From JBKEDF01 sp047975325 (GTDB lineage Bacteria > Pseudomonadota > Alphaproteobacteria > Rhodobacterales > Rhodobacteraceae), in NCBI GenBank assembly GCA_047975325.1, contig JBKEDF010000006.1, forward strand, positions 1 to 20,019: a DNA stretch of 20,019 bases, in the 5' to 3' direction. How positions within the stretch are numbered: the stretch's first letter is position 1; every line of letters starts with the position of its first letter. Shown one piece after another: positions 1 through 6,369 of this stretch. The notes under the pieces were generated by a model. It had not been told where the DNA came from, made no database searches, and worked only from the letters and a program-made list of their open reading frames with translations. The position numbers were made by a program, and so were the translations under genes.

Positions 1-55
1 CACCCGGGGAAAGTCGGCCTGTCCCTCCCATTTCGGTTCAACATGGGGATCCGTC
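1..55. other. window edge, upstream of TRAP permease
   Basis: Short stretch before the first gene. No recognisable C-terminus of an upstream gene could be read in any plus frame. A GGGGA at 45-49 is a plausible ribosome binding site for the ATG at 56. TRAP permeases of this fused type usually follow a binding-protein gene, which would lie outside the window; this is inference. Confidence 0.3.
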
Positions 56-1927
56 ATGGAACGCATCCGCAAGACCACATATTTTGGCCTGACAGGCATA
101 TATCTCGCTGTCGCCTTCGCGAATTTCTATGTCTCTTTCCTTCCGATGGCGATTATCCCGTTCCATGTCTACATGACAACCGCCATTGTACTGGCTTGGC
201 GACCCCTTGACAGATACGCCCCCGTTTCTCCGGGCCAGGCAGCTTATATCGATGCCCTGCTGGTCGTCATCTGCATCTGGCTTTGCGTCCATTACTGGGT
301 CGATTCCGAACGGATGCAGCTAAGGATGGCCTATGTGGACGGCGTATTCACAAGGGACATCATTGCATTCTTTGCCGGGACAATAGTTTTACTTGAGGCA
401 GTCAGGCGCGTTGTTGGCTTGCCGCTCTTGTCTGTGTTGCTCGTCTGTCTCGCCTATGCGTTCTTTGGGCAATACCTGCCCTCATTTCTGTCCTTCGGTG
501 GGTTCACAATTCCCGAGTTGACCGAAATACTCTCAATGCAGCCTCTGGGTATCTTTGACGTACCAGCCCAGGTGGGTCTCGATATTATCGTCTTTTTTGT
601 GGTGTTTGGTGCAGTCTTTTCTGCAACTGGTGGAGGCGAAGTTTTCATTGACATCGCGTTCAAGCTGACTGGCCGCATGGTTGGCGGCGCAGCAAAAACG
701 GCTGTCGTCGGAAGTGCCATGTTCGGGACAATCAGCGGCTCGGCGGTGGCAAACGTGACCACCACCGGAGTTCTGACCATCCCGCTGATGCGCCGGGGCG
801 GGCTGGATGCGGATCAGGCGGGCGCCACCGAAGCAATTGCATCGTCCGGCGGGCAGCTCATGCCGCCAATCATGGGAACGTCGGCCTTTGTAATGGCCCA
901 GTTCCTGGGGGTGCCCTATGCAAACATAGCCTTGGCAGGTCTGATCCCTGCTGTGGGATTTTATCTTGCCCTGTTTCTGACGATCGATCTGCGCGCCCGC
1001 CGGGCCAACCTCGCCCGGCCGGTCAATCGCGAAACACCATCCCTCCCCCCCAGAATTCACCTGTTGCTCGCGCCAATCGCGCTCGTTGTCTTCCTGTTTC
1101 TGGGATATTCGGCCCGATATGCGGCCGTTGTGGGTATCGCGGTTGCCCTGCTCGTTCCACTGCTGCGGCGTACCACCCGATATTCCATTCGTGATTTGAT
1201 CGGGATGATACCTTCGGCCGGTACGCAGGCGGCAGAGGTGGCCGTCTCCTGTACCTCGGTCGGGATCGTCATGGCCGTTGCGATCCAGTCGAGCCTCGTT
1301 CTGAAATTTGTCGGGTTCCTTGCCGTACTTGGTGGAGGCAGCCTCTACCTGTCGCTGCTTCTGGTAATCCTCGGCTGTATCATCATGGGGATGGGGATGC
1401 CGACAGTCGCAGCCTATATTGTTGGCGCGGTTCTCTTCGTGCCGGCAATGCAGGACTTCGGCGTTGCCCCGCTTTCGGCGCATTACTTCATCCTCTACTA
1501 CTGTGTCCTGTCCATGGTCACGCCACCCGTAGCCCTGACGGCCTATGCTGCTGCCGGTGTCTCAGGTGGGAATGTAATGCGGACAAGTGTACTCGCCTTC
1601 GTCTACGGCCTCGTCATGTTCGTCATCCCATTTGGTTTCGTGAACGATACGGCCATCCTCTGGCAAGGTGCGCCCGGTCATGTGGCAATCGCCGCCTTGG
1701 GGATGCTTGTCGCAACGGCCGGTTGGGCGATCTTTCTTCAGGGATGGCTTGGCCGCGTCATGACCTGGATTGAACGGGTTCCGTTCGCAGTTGGCTCCTT
1801 TGCCCTGATCCTAATCCCAAGCAACACGCTTGCATGGTGGGCCATCCTGATTGGCCTTGCCTTGATCGGGGCCTGGTGCCTGCTTGGTGGTCGTCGCATA
1901 TCCAGAAACGGAAACGGAGCCACATGA
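56..1927 (+). CDS. TRAP transporter fused permease (4TM/12TM, DctQM-like)
   Basis: Integral membrane subunit of a tripartite ATP-independent periplasmic transporter, which uses an ion gradient to import an organic acid or related solute delivered by a periplasmic binding protein. The 623-residue product is almost wholly hydrophobic and has the length of the fused small-plus-large permeases that pair with TAXI-type binding proteins. The N-terminal 150 or so residues form the DctQ-like part; the rest is DctM-like. Two typical glycine-rich re-entrant motifs are visible: SGSAVANVTTTG from about residue 227 and MGMGMPT at 444-450. The start is the ATG preceded by GGGGA at 45-49. The gene converges on the replication gene with a 36-bp gap. 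No binding-protein gene is in view, so the substrate cannot be named. The family call is firm. Confidence 0.9.
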   Translation: MERIRKTTYFGLTGIYLAVAFANFYVSFLPMAIIPFHVYMTTAIVLAWRPLDRYAPVSPGQAAYIDALLVVICIWLCVHYWVDSERMQLRMAYVDGVFTRDIIAFFAGTIVLLEAVRRVVGLPLLSVLLVCLAYAFFGQYLPSFLSFGGFTIPELTEILSMQPLGIFDVPAQVGLDIIVFFVVFGAVFSATGGGEVFIDIAFKLTGRMVGGAAKTAVVGSAMFGTISGSAVANVTTTGVLTIPLMRRGGLDADQAGATEAIASSGGQLMPPIMGTSAFVMAQFLGVPYANIALAGLIPAVGFYLALFLTIDLRARRANLARPVNRETPSLPPRIHLLLAPIALVVFLFLGYSARYAAVVGIAVALLVPLLRRTTRYSIRDLIGMIPSAGTQAAEVAVSCTSVGIVMAVAIQSSLVLKFVGFLAVLGGGSLYLSLLLVILGCIIMGMGMPTVAAYIVGAVLFVPAMQDFGVAPLSAHYFILYYCVLSMVTPPVALTAYAAAGVSGGNVMRTSVLAFVYGLVMFVIPFGFVNDTAILWQGAPGHVAIAALGMLVATAGWAIFLQGWLGRVMTWIERVPFAVGSFALILIPSNTLAWWAILIGLALIGAWCLLGGRRISRNGNGAT

Positions 1928-1963
1928 AACCTTGTCGTATGACCATTTTCCATGGGTCAGACA

Positions 1964-2677
1964 CTACCCCGGGCCGGTCAGGCGAATATCCCGGATGGTG
2001 CGGTCTGCCATGATCACCGCAGTCAGTATGCGCGAATGGAAATGGGTCTGGATATAGTCCGCCGCAAAGGAGGATGAGGCCATGAGGGTCAAGACCCCCT
2101 GTCCTTCTTCCATCGGAATGAGCCCGCCAAACCAGGCATTAAATACCGCCGGATCCTGTTGGCGCAGCCGTTCCGATGCCACTGTCCAGGCGGGGCAGTT
2201 CCCCTGTTCGACAGGTTGCGCGGGCCGCAGGGGAATGACATTCCCGGTTGGTATCGGGGCGGCCTGCCCTGCCCCGCTCATCCGGGTGACATAGTCGGAA
2301 CCTATGGAATCCCAATGGGGAATGGTTTCCGCAAGCACCTGTTCCAGGACGATCCGGTAACAGGCCACCCTGCCCCGGGCAGCGGGTATTTCGACCAGGA
2401 TCCAGCCTCGGGCGCGCATGGTCGCCATTTCCCGTTTGGCGGTACGATCCGTCACTCCCCACATTCGGGCCAGTTCCTTGAGACCAACGGAAAAACGTTC
2501 GGAGCGCCAGTTGAAACGCGCCGTGATCACGAGCGATAGCCTGAGGGCAAGACGTGCTGTTTCTGCTTCCCCCTGCATGGCTGTTGCGAGCAGGGCAGTC
2601 AGCAGATCGTATTTAAGAGCCGAAGCCCCTGGTCCGGTTATTTTACGGCGTTCGCCTTCTGCGCCGAATGGTATCAT
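1964..2677 (-). CDS. plasmid replication initiator with DnaA domain I-like C-terminus
   Basis: Probable initiator of this replicon, 237 residues. Residues about 62-97 read as a helix-turn-helix or winged helix (FSVGLKELARMWGVTDRTAK and following), a likely DNA-binding part. Residues 164-233 resemble the DnaA N-terminal domain: W164, then FNAWFGGL around 180-186, a strand-rich middle, and a final helix ending in RTIRDIRL. DnaA domain I recruits helicase and other DnaA molecules. The AAA+ ATPase and the DnaA box-binding domain IV are absent, so this is not chromosomal DnaA. Proteins of this kind define the DnaA-like plasmid class described in Rhodobacterales. The gene is divergent from parAB across a repeat-bearing intergenic region, as expected for a replication-partition module. 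The ATG at 2677 follows a weak GAGCGGGG ribosome site. Assignment to a compatibility group would need a phylogeny. Confidence 0.75.
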   Translation of the reverse strand: MIPFGAEGERRKITGPGASALKYDLLTALLATAMQGEAETARLALRLSLVITARFNWRSERFSVGLKELARMWGVTDRTAKREMATMRARGWILVEIPAARGRVACYRIVLEQVLAETIPHWDSIGSDYVTRMSGAGQAAPIPTGNVIPLRPAQPVEQGNCPAWTVASERLRQQDPAVFNAWFGGLIPMEEGQGVLTLMASSSFAADYIQTHFHSRILTAVIMADRTIRDIRLTGPG

Positions 2678-2709
2678 TGCCCCGCTCTGGTATTCACAGC
2701 CTCACTGCG

Positions 2710-2726
2710 CCCTGTTCTATACAGGG
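2710..2726. repeat. inverted repeat in the rep leader
   Basis: CCCTGT and ACAGGG form a perfect 6-bp inverted repeat with a 5-nt loop, about 33 bp upstream of the initiator start codon. It lies between the proposed rep promoter and the ribosome site, so it could act as an RNA hairpin or as an autoregulatory operator. Either role is inference. Confidence 0.4.
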
Positions 2727-2756
2727 GCTTTAAACGCTTTTTCTGATGTTGATCTG

Positions 2757-2785
2757 ATTAGCGTTCAATTCATGCCGGTTGTCAA
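2757..2785 (-). promoter_or_regulatory. sigma-70-like promoter for the initiator gene
   Basis: Read on the minus strand, a perfect TTGACA (2780-2785) is followed after 17 nt by GCTAAT (2757-2762), matching TATAAT at four of six positions including TAAT. Spacing and orientation fit transcription of the initiator gene, giving a leader of roughly 70 nt that contains the hairpin at 2710-2726. Confidence 0.45.
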
Positions 2786-2850
2786 GGATTCGGAGTCTCG
2801 GGCTTCTGCCTGCTTATCTGATCGAGATTGAAATTGGTATCTTCTTGGTA

Positions 2851-2931
2851 TTGGGGGACGCTCTGTATGTCCCCTCAATTGGGCTGAATGTCCCCTCAAC
2901 GGGTGGTATGCGGGGTGTGATGTCCCCCTAA
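2851..2931. repeat. iteron-like TGTCCCC repeats
   Basis: Three direct copies read TGTCCCCTCAA (2868-2878), TGTCCCCTCAA (2889-2899) and TGTCCCCCTAA (2921-2931). An inverted, shorter relative, TTGGGGGACG, lies at 2851-2860. Start-to-start spacings of 21 and 32 bp are close to two and three helical turns, which would place bound proteins on the same DNA face. Such arrays next to an initiator gene are typical initiator-binding sites; here that is inferred. Confidence 0.55.
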
Positions 2932-3125
2932 CGATGGGTTCCCGGCCCCAAGGGTGCCCGCCGATTCCCTCTATGGGTGATTCGGTCAGGTACCGGTTTC
3001 CGAACCCATCCAGCCTTGGTTATCTGGCTATGGGAAAGCATCAAATAGACTATAGAACACTCTCGACAAAAAACACAAATTCAGCGTAAACCAGAAAAAC
3101 CACAGAATTTACGTTTGAGGTCTCC

Positions 3126-4469
3126 GTGCTCACTCATCAAGATCTTCGTGAAATCCAGACAAAGTCCCTCCGGATGCAGGGCTGGATCCGGCAACAGACA
3201 TTTTCCCCGGAGAATCAAAAGACGTTGCGGCGCTTTTCCTCCTGGGAGGTGTCCGAACTGATCCTCGGGATGAATCAGAATACATTCCGGGGAAAGATGG
3301 CGGCCGATGCGAGCCTGCCCGCCGGGATGGTAGAACCCGATGGTCGCCAGCGCTGGTTCACGCTGGAGGAGGTAAATACCCTGCGTCGACGGCTCAAGCC
3401 GCGGGGCAAGGTGCTGATGCCGAAACGCCCTCCGGGCCGGGCTTTCCGCACGGCCATTGCGAATTTCAAGGGCGGGGCCGGGAAATCGACAGTGGCGCTG
3501 CATTTCGCCCATGCGGCGGCGCTTGATGGATATCGCGTGCTCTGTGTGGATTTCGACCCGCAGGCAACGCTGTCGCATTCCATGGGCCTGACGGATGTGA
3601 ATGAGGAACGCACCGTCTGGGGTATCATGGCGCGGGACCTTATCCAGGAGACGGCAGCGCAGAATGCTGCCCCGCGGGGTGCCGCCTCGGGGACCGCCCT
3701 GCCCCAGCGGTCCCTGCCCTCGTCTATTACTGATCTCGGGATTCAGGATCTGCGGATTTCGGACTTTATCCAGCCGACGAACTGGCCGACGATAGATATC
3801 ATCCCCTCCTGCGCCAATGCGGCCTTCGTGGAATTCGCCTCCGCCCAGTACCGTCACCTGAACCCGGAATGGTCGTTTTTCGCGGCGGTCAACCGTTTCC
3901 TTGACCAGCTGCCACAGGATCAGTGGGATCTGGTGTTCTTCGACTGCCCGCCGGCGATTGGTTATCAGTCGATGAATGCGGTTTTCGCGGCGGACATGCT
4001 CTATATCCCATCCGGCCCGGGATATTGGGAATATGATTCGACGACCTCCTTTATCGGTCAGCTTTCCGAAGCGCTGGAGGATCTGGCGCATGGATTTGAT
4101 GAAACCTTATCCGCGGATAAGGTCACCCTGCCCAAGGTTTTTCATGATATCCGCTTCCTCCTGACCCGGTATGAGCCGTCGAATGACCTGCATCGCGCTA
4201 TGTTGGAAGCTTTTGGAAAGGTCTTTGGGGACAAGCTTGCCGAACACCCGGTTGAGATGACACGCGCGGTTGAACAATCCGGCCGCTTCCTGTCGTCCAT
4301 CTATGAAATGGATTACCGCGAAATGACGAGGGAAACCTGGCGCAGGGCCCGGGCGAGCTTTGATCGCGCCTATCTGGAATTCAGGGAAACCATGCTGCCG
4401 CATTGGGAGGCGCTGGATCAAGCAACCTTATCCGCGGATAAGGTCGCGCCGGAGGAGGACAGGATATGA
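3126..4469 (+). CDS. parA: plasmid partition ATPase ParA
   Basis: Walker-type ATPase that moves plasmid copies apart together with ParB bound at parS; 447 residues. Residues about 36-90 form an N-terminal HTH region of the long plasmid-type ParAs, which usually autoregulates the operon. The deviant Walker A is KGGAGKS at 115-121, the A' motif VDFDPQA at 141-147, and Walker B LVFFDCPP at about 269-276. A stretch rich in Ala, Pro and Gln (about 172-200) lies between A' and B and looks like an extra loop. The GTG start at 3126 is preceded by GAGG at 3117-3120. The stop overlaps the parB start (ATGA), so the two are translationally coupled. Two partition palindromes lie within the gene, each read as TLSADKV (about residues 327-333 and 434-440). 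They contain the only two TTA leucine codons of the gene. Confidence 0.92.
   Translation: MLTHQDLREIQTKSLRMQGWIRQQTFSPENQKTLRRFSSWEVSELILGMNQNTFRGKMAADASLPAGMVEPDGRQRWFTLEEVNTLRRRLKPRGKVLMPKRPPGRAFRTAIANFKGGAGKSTVALHFAHAAALDGYRVLCVDFDPQATLSHSMGLTDVNEERTVWGIMARDLIQETAAQNAAPRGAASGTALPQRSLPSSITDLGIQDLRISDFIQPTNWPTIDIIPSCANAAFVEFASAQYRHLNPEWSFFAAVNRFLDQLPQDQWDLVFFDCPPAIGYQSMNAVFAADMLYIPSGPGYWEYDSTTSFIGQLSEALEDLAHGFDETLSADKVTLPKVFHDIRFLLTRYEPSNDLHRAMLEAFGKVFGDKLAEHPVEMTRAVEQSGRFLSSIYEMDYREMTRETWRRARASFDRAYLEFRETMLPHWEALDQATLSADKVAPEEDRI
4104..4123. repeat. parS-like palindrome 1, inside parA
   Basis: ACCTTATCCGCGGATAAGGT is a perfect 20-bp palindrome inside the parA reading frame, read as codons for T-L-S-A-D-K-V. 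An identical copy lies at 4425-4444 and a near-identical one at 5554-5573. Palindromes by the partition genes are the known ParB anchor sites of rhodobacterial replicons; the assignment here rests on perfection, repetition and position. Confidence 0.7.
4425..4444. repeat. parS-like palindrome 2, end of parA
   Basis: Second perfect copy of ACCTTATCCGCGGATAAGGT, 321 bp after the first and in the same codon phase. It encodes part of the C-terminal tail of ParA and ends 21 bp before the parB start codon. ParB bound here could therefore also affect parB expression. Confidence 0.7.
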
Positions 4470-5554
4470 CCCGCAAGAGACGTATATTCGATATCGACCT
4501 GCCGGAAGATCCTGCCAGCCCGAAACCGGCAACGGCCCAGACCGGCATGCGCCGCGGCCCGATGGCCAGCGCCATTGCCGAAAATGCCGAAGCCTTGCAG
4601 GCGCGGAAATCGGCGGCCGAAGCCATCCGGGAAGAAAATGACACGCTGGCCCATGAATTTGTCGCGCTGCGCGCTGCGGGCCATGTGGTGCAGTTCCTGC
4701 CGCTGGATGAGGTGCACAGCCATATGCTGGTTCGTGACCGTATCCCCGGGGACGATCCGGAACTTGAGGATCTGATGACTTCCATCCGGGAGGTGGGGTT
4801 GTCCAACCCGATCCGTGTCCTGCCACGTCCCGATGGGGCGGGCTATGAACTGGTACAGGGTTTCCGCCGCCTGACGGCCTATAGGCGGCTGCATGAGGCG
4901 GGGCAGGGGGATTGGGCGCGCATCCCCGCCCTTGTCATGCCGGGGGAGCCGGATATTGCCGGGCTTTATCGCCGCATGGTGGATGAAAACGTCATCCGCA
5001 AGGATCTTTCCTTTGCGGAGATGGCCTATGCGGCGCAGAACTATGCTGCTGATCCGTCAACGGAAGCTACGGATGTGGGGGCTGCCGTTGCGGCGCTGTT
5101 TCAGTCAGCGGCCTATTCCAAGCGCGCCTATATTCGTAACTTTGCCTATCTTCTGGACCTGCTTGGCGACGCGCTGCGCTATCCGACGGAAATCCCCCGG
5201 GCGCTTGGTGTTTCCCTTGCGCGTGTGATCAAGGACCGGCCGGAGGTTATCGGCCAGATCCGGGAAGCACTGAAGGATTGGGATAACCGCAGCATCGTGG
5301 ATGAACTGGGTGTCCTGAGGCGTCACGCGTCGCAGGATGAACTTGATGAAGTGCCGCAGCAAGGCAAAAGGCCGGCCTCAAAAGGGCAGGGGGGGCGGAC
5401 CAAGACAACCTTCCATATCAAAAGCTCCGCCGGCCAGGTGAAATGCACGGCCGGCCCGGGCCGGTTGGAAATCAAGGTTGATCGTGATTTTTCTTCCATT
5501 GACCGCGCAAGGCTTGAACATGCCATCGCATCACTGATTGACGGGCTTGCCTGA
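4466..5554 (+). CDS. parB: plasmid partition protein ParB/RepB family
   Basis: Centromere-binding partner of the upstream ParA, 362 residues. After a charged N-terminal region (about 1-75) comes the ParB N-terminal domain: HMLVRDR near residue 86, LMTSIREVGLSNPIRV at about 103-118, GFRRLTAYRRL at 132-142 and ENVIRKDLSFAE at 174-185, the last being the usual third ParB box. A helix-turn-helix region follows (roughly 185-265), then a basic, low-complexity linker and a C-terminal segment likely used for dimerisation. The second box reads GFRR instead of the GERR of chromosomal ParB CTPases. The ATG overlaps the parA stop. Palindromes at 4104, 4425 and 5554 surround the gene and are its likely binding sites. 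Confidence 0.9.
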   Translation: MTRKRRIFDIDLPEDPASPKPATAQTGMRRGPMASAIAENAEALQARKSAAEAIREENDTLAHEFVALRAAGHVVQFLPLDEVHSHMLVRDRIPGDDPELEDLMTSIREVGLSNPIRVLPRPDGAGYELVQGFRRLTAYRRLHEAGQGDWARIPALVMPGEPDIAGLYRRMVDENVIRKDLSFAEMAYAAQNYAADPSTEATDVGAAVAALFQSAAYSKRAYIRNFAYLLDLLGDALRYPTEIPRALGVSLARVIKDRPEVIGQIREALKDWDNRSIVDELGVLRRHASQDELDEVPQQGKRPASKGQGGRTKTTFHIKSSAGQVKCTAGPGRLEIKVDRDFSSIDRARLEHAIASLIDGLA

Positions 5555-5573
5555 TCTTATCCGCGGATAAGGT
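5554..5573. repeat. parS-like palindrome 3, after parB
   Basis: Third copy, ATCTTATCCGCGGATAAGGT. It differs from the other two at one base in the left arm, so its perfect core is 16 bp (5556-5571). Its first base is the last base of the parB stop codon, so it is effectively intergenic. It closes the partition module on the right. Confidence 0.68.
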
Positions 5574-5612
5574 CCGGCAGGCCCCTGTCCCGTTCTTGCC
5601 AAGGAAACTGAT

Positions 5613-5969
5613 ATGAGCATCGTTATCCATCACAACAACGCCTGTGGCACATCCCGCAAGGTTCTGGAAATCATTCGCCAATCTGGTGTCGAACCGGTGA
5701 TCATTGACTATCTTGCCGAAGGCTGGACCAGGCCGCAGCTTCTGGCGCTGTTTGCGGCAGCGGATCTTACCCCCGCCACCGCCATGCGTCGTCAGCGTTC
5801 CCCGGCGCAGGATCTGGGACTTCTGGAGGATGATGTCACCGATGCGATGATCCTTGATGCAATGCTATCCCATCCTGCCCTGGTCAATCGTCCGATCGTC
5901 TGTTCCCCGCGTGGCGTGCGGCTTTGCCGTCCGGCTGAACAGGTTCTTGATCTGCTGGGATCCCTGTGA
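5613..5969 (+). CDS. ArsC/Spx-family protein, probable glutaredoxin-linked arsenate reductase
   Basis: A 118-residue thioredoxin-fold protein that matches the ArsC family along its whole length. The catalytic cysteine is C11 in NACGTSRK. The arginines that bind arsenate in plasmid-type ArsC have counterparts at R60, R93 (in NRPIV) and R106 (in LCRP). If active, it reduces arsenate to arsenite in the cytoplasm with glutathione and glutaredoxin. No arsenite pump, ArsR or other ars gene is near, so a resistance role is unproven and a related ArsC-like role is possible. The ATG is preceded by AAGGA at 5601-5605. It starts 39 bp after the third partition palindrome and could be cotranscribed with parAB. 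Confidence 0.85.
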   Translation: MSIVIHHNNACGTSRKVLEIIRQSGVEPVIIDYLAEGWTRPQLLALFAAADLTPATAMRRQRSPAQDLGLLEDDVTDAMILDAMLSHPALVNRPIVCSPRGVRLCRPAEQVLDLLGSL

Positions 5970-5971
5970 AA

Positions 5972-6011
5972 CCTGCCCCAAATAGGCGCTGCCCGCACGA
6001 AGCGGGGCAGG
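5972..6011 (+). terminator. possible terminator after the arsC-like gene
   Basis: CCTGCCCC (5972-5979) pairs with GGGGCAGG (6004-6011) around a 24-nt loop that can itself fold. A competing, tighter stem pairs CTGCCC with GGGCAG. It begins three bases after the stop codon. No T-run follows, so termination is uncertain. Confidence 0.35.
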
Positions 6012-6336
6012 GGAGGGCGAATATGTATCTCACCCAGAAAGAAGGCGTGTTTCGGCCACAGATATGGCATGATTTGATTATCGGCGATATTTGTTGCCCG
6101 CAACCGACTGGCGCGCTGATTGGAAATCTGCTATAAGGGCAGTCGTTCCGACGGTGATTTGCCGTATATTCCTGACAGTGAACAGAACAAAACCACCCGT
6201 AAAGGATAGCGGGATTTTCAGATGCTACAGTTGTGTGCAAAATATTATAGAAATGCGCATTTGACCTGACACCTACCTGTTTTGAACATTGTAATCCAAT
6301 CACTCATAAATCCCCCATGCGGGCATTTCCCGGCGC

Positions 6337-6361
6337 GGACGGCATGCTTGGCGATCCGTCC
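6337..6361 (-). terminator. possible terminator after the lysR gene
   Basis: GGACGG (6337-6342) and CCGTCC (6356-6361) form a 6-bp stem with a 13-nt loop just past the lysR stop codon on the minus strand. There is no clear T-run, so this is only a candidate. Confidence 0.25.
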
Positions 6362-6369
6362 TGATGGGT

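Larger units (their letters stand above)
2678..3125. other. putative replication origin region between rep and parA
   Basis: No gene fits in this 448-bp stretch between the divergent initiator and parA genes. From left to right it holds a hairpin in the rep leader (2710-2726), a promoter for rep reading leftward (2757-2785), a cluster of GTCCCC-type repeats (2851-2931), a GC-rich section, and an A-rich section (about 3038-3110) that could serve as an unwinding element or the parA promoter. Weak inverted repeats flank 3077-3113 (AAATTC with GAATTT, CGTAAA with TTTACG) and could be a ParA operator. Origin function is inferred from position and repeats, not shown. Confidence 0.55.
5970..6369. 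other. 400-bp intergenic region without supported gene
   Basis: This gap lies between the ends of two convergent genes, arsC-like and lysR-like. The left side carries an inverted repeat just after the arsC-like stop and the right side one just after the lysR stop; both are listed separately. The middle (about 6030-6300) is less GC-rich than the genes. A minus-strand frame of 139 codons crosses it but has no family features and overlaps the arsC-like gene. I see no RNA gene or mobile element. Confidence 0.5.

Noticed and set aside
1928..1963. TGACC/GGTCA dyad as a terminator between TRAP permease and rep
   Set aside because: The stem is only 5 bp with no T-run; too weak to list.
2159..2539. 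Plus-strand frame of 126 codons opposite the initiator gene
   Set aside because: It is the antisense of a gene with clear domain features and has a composition typical of shadow frames.
4104..5573. Half-sites TTATCCGCG as head-to-head DnaA boxes
   Set aside because: They differ from TTATCCACA at two positions, the symmetry is perfect, and they surround parB rather than the origin. ParB binding is the simpler reading, and the initiator has no DnaA domain IV.
5884..6303. Minus-strand frame of 139 codons in the 5970-6369 gap
   Set aside because: It overlaps the arsC-like gene, shows no family motif and has a composition unlike the real proteins here.
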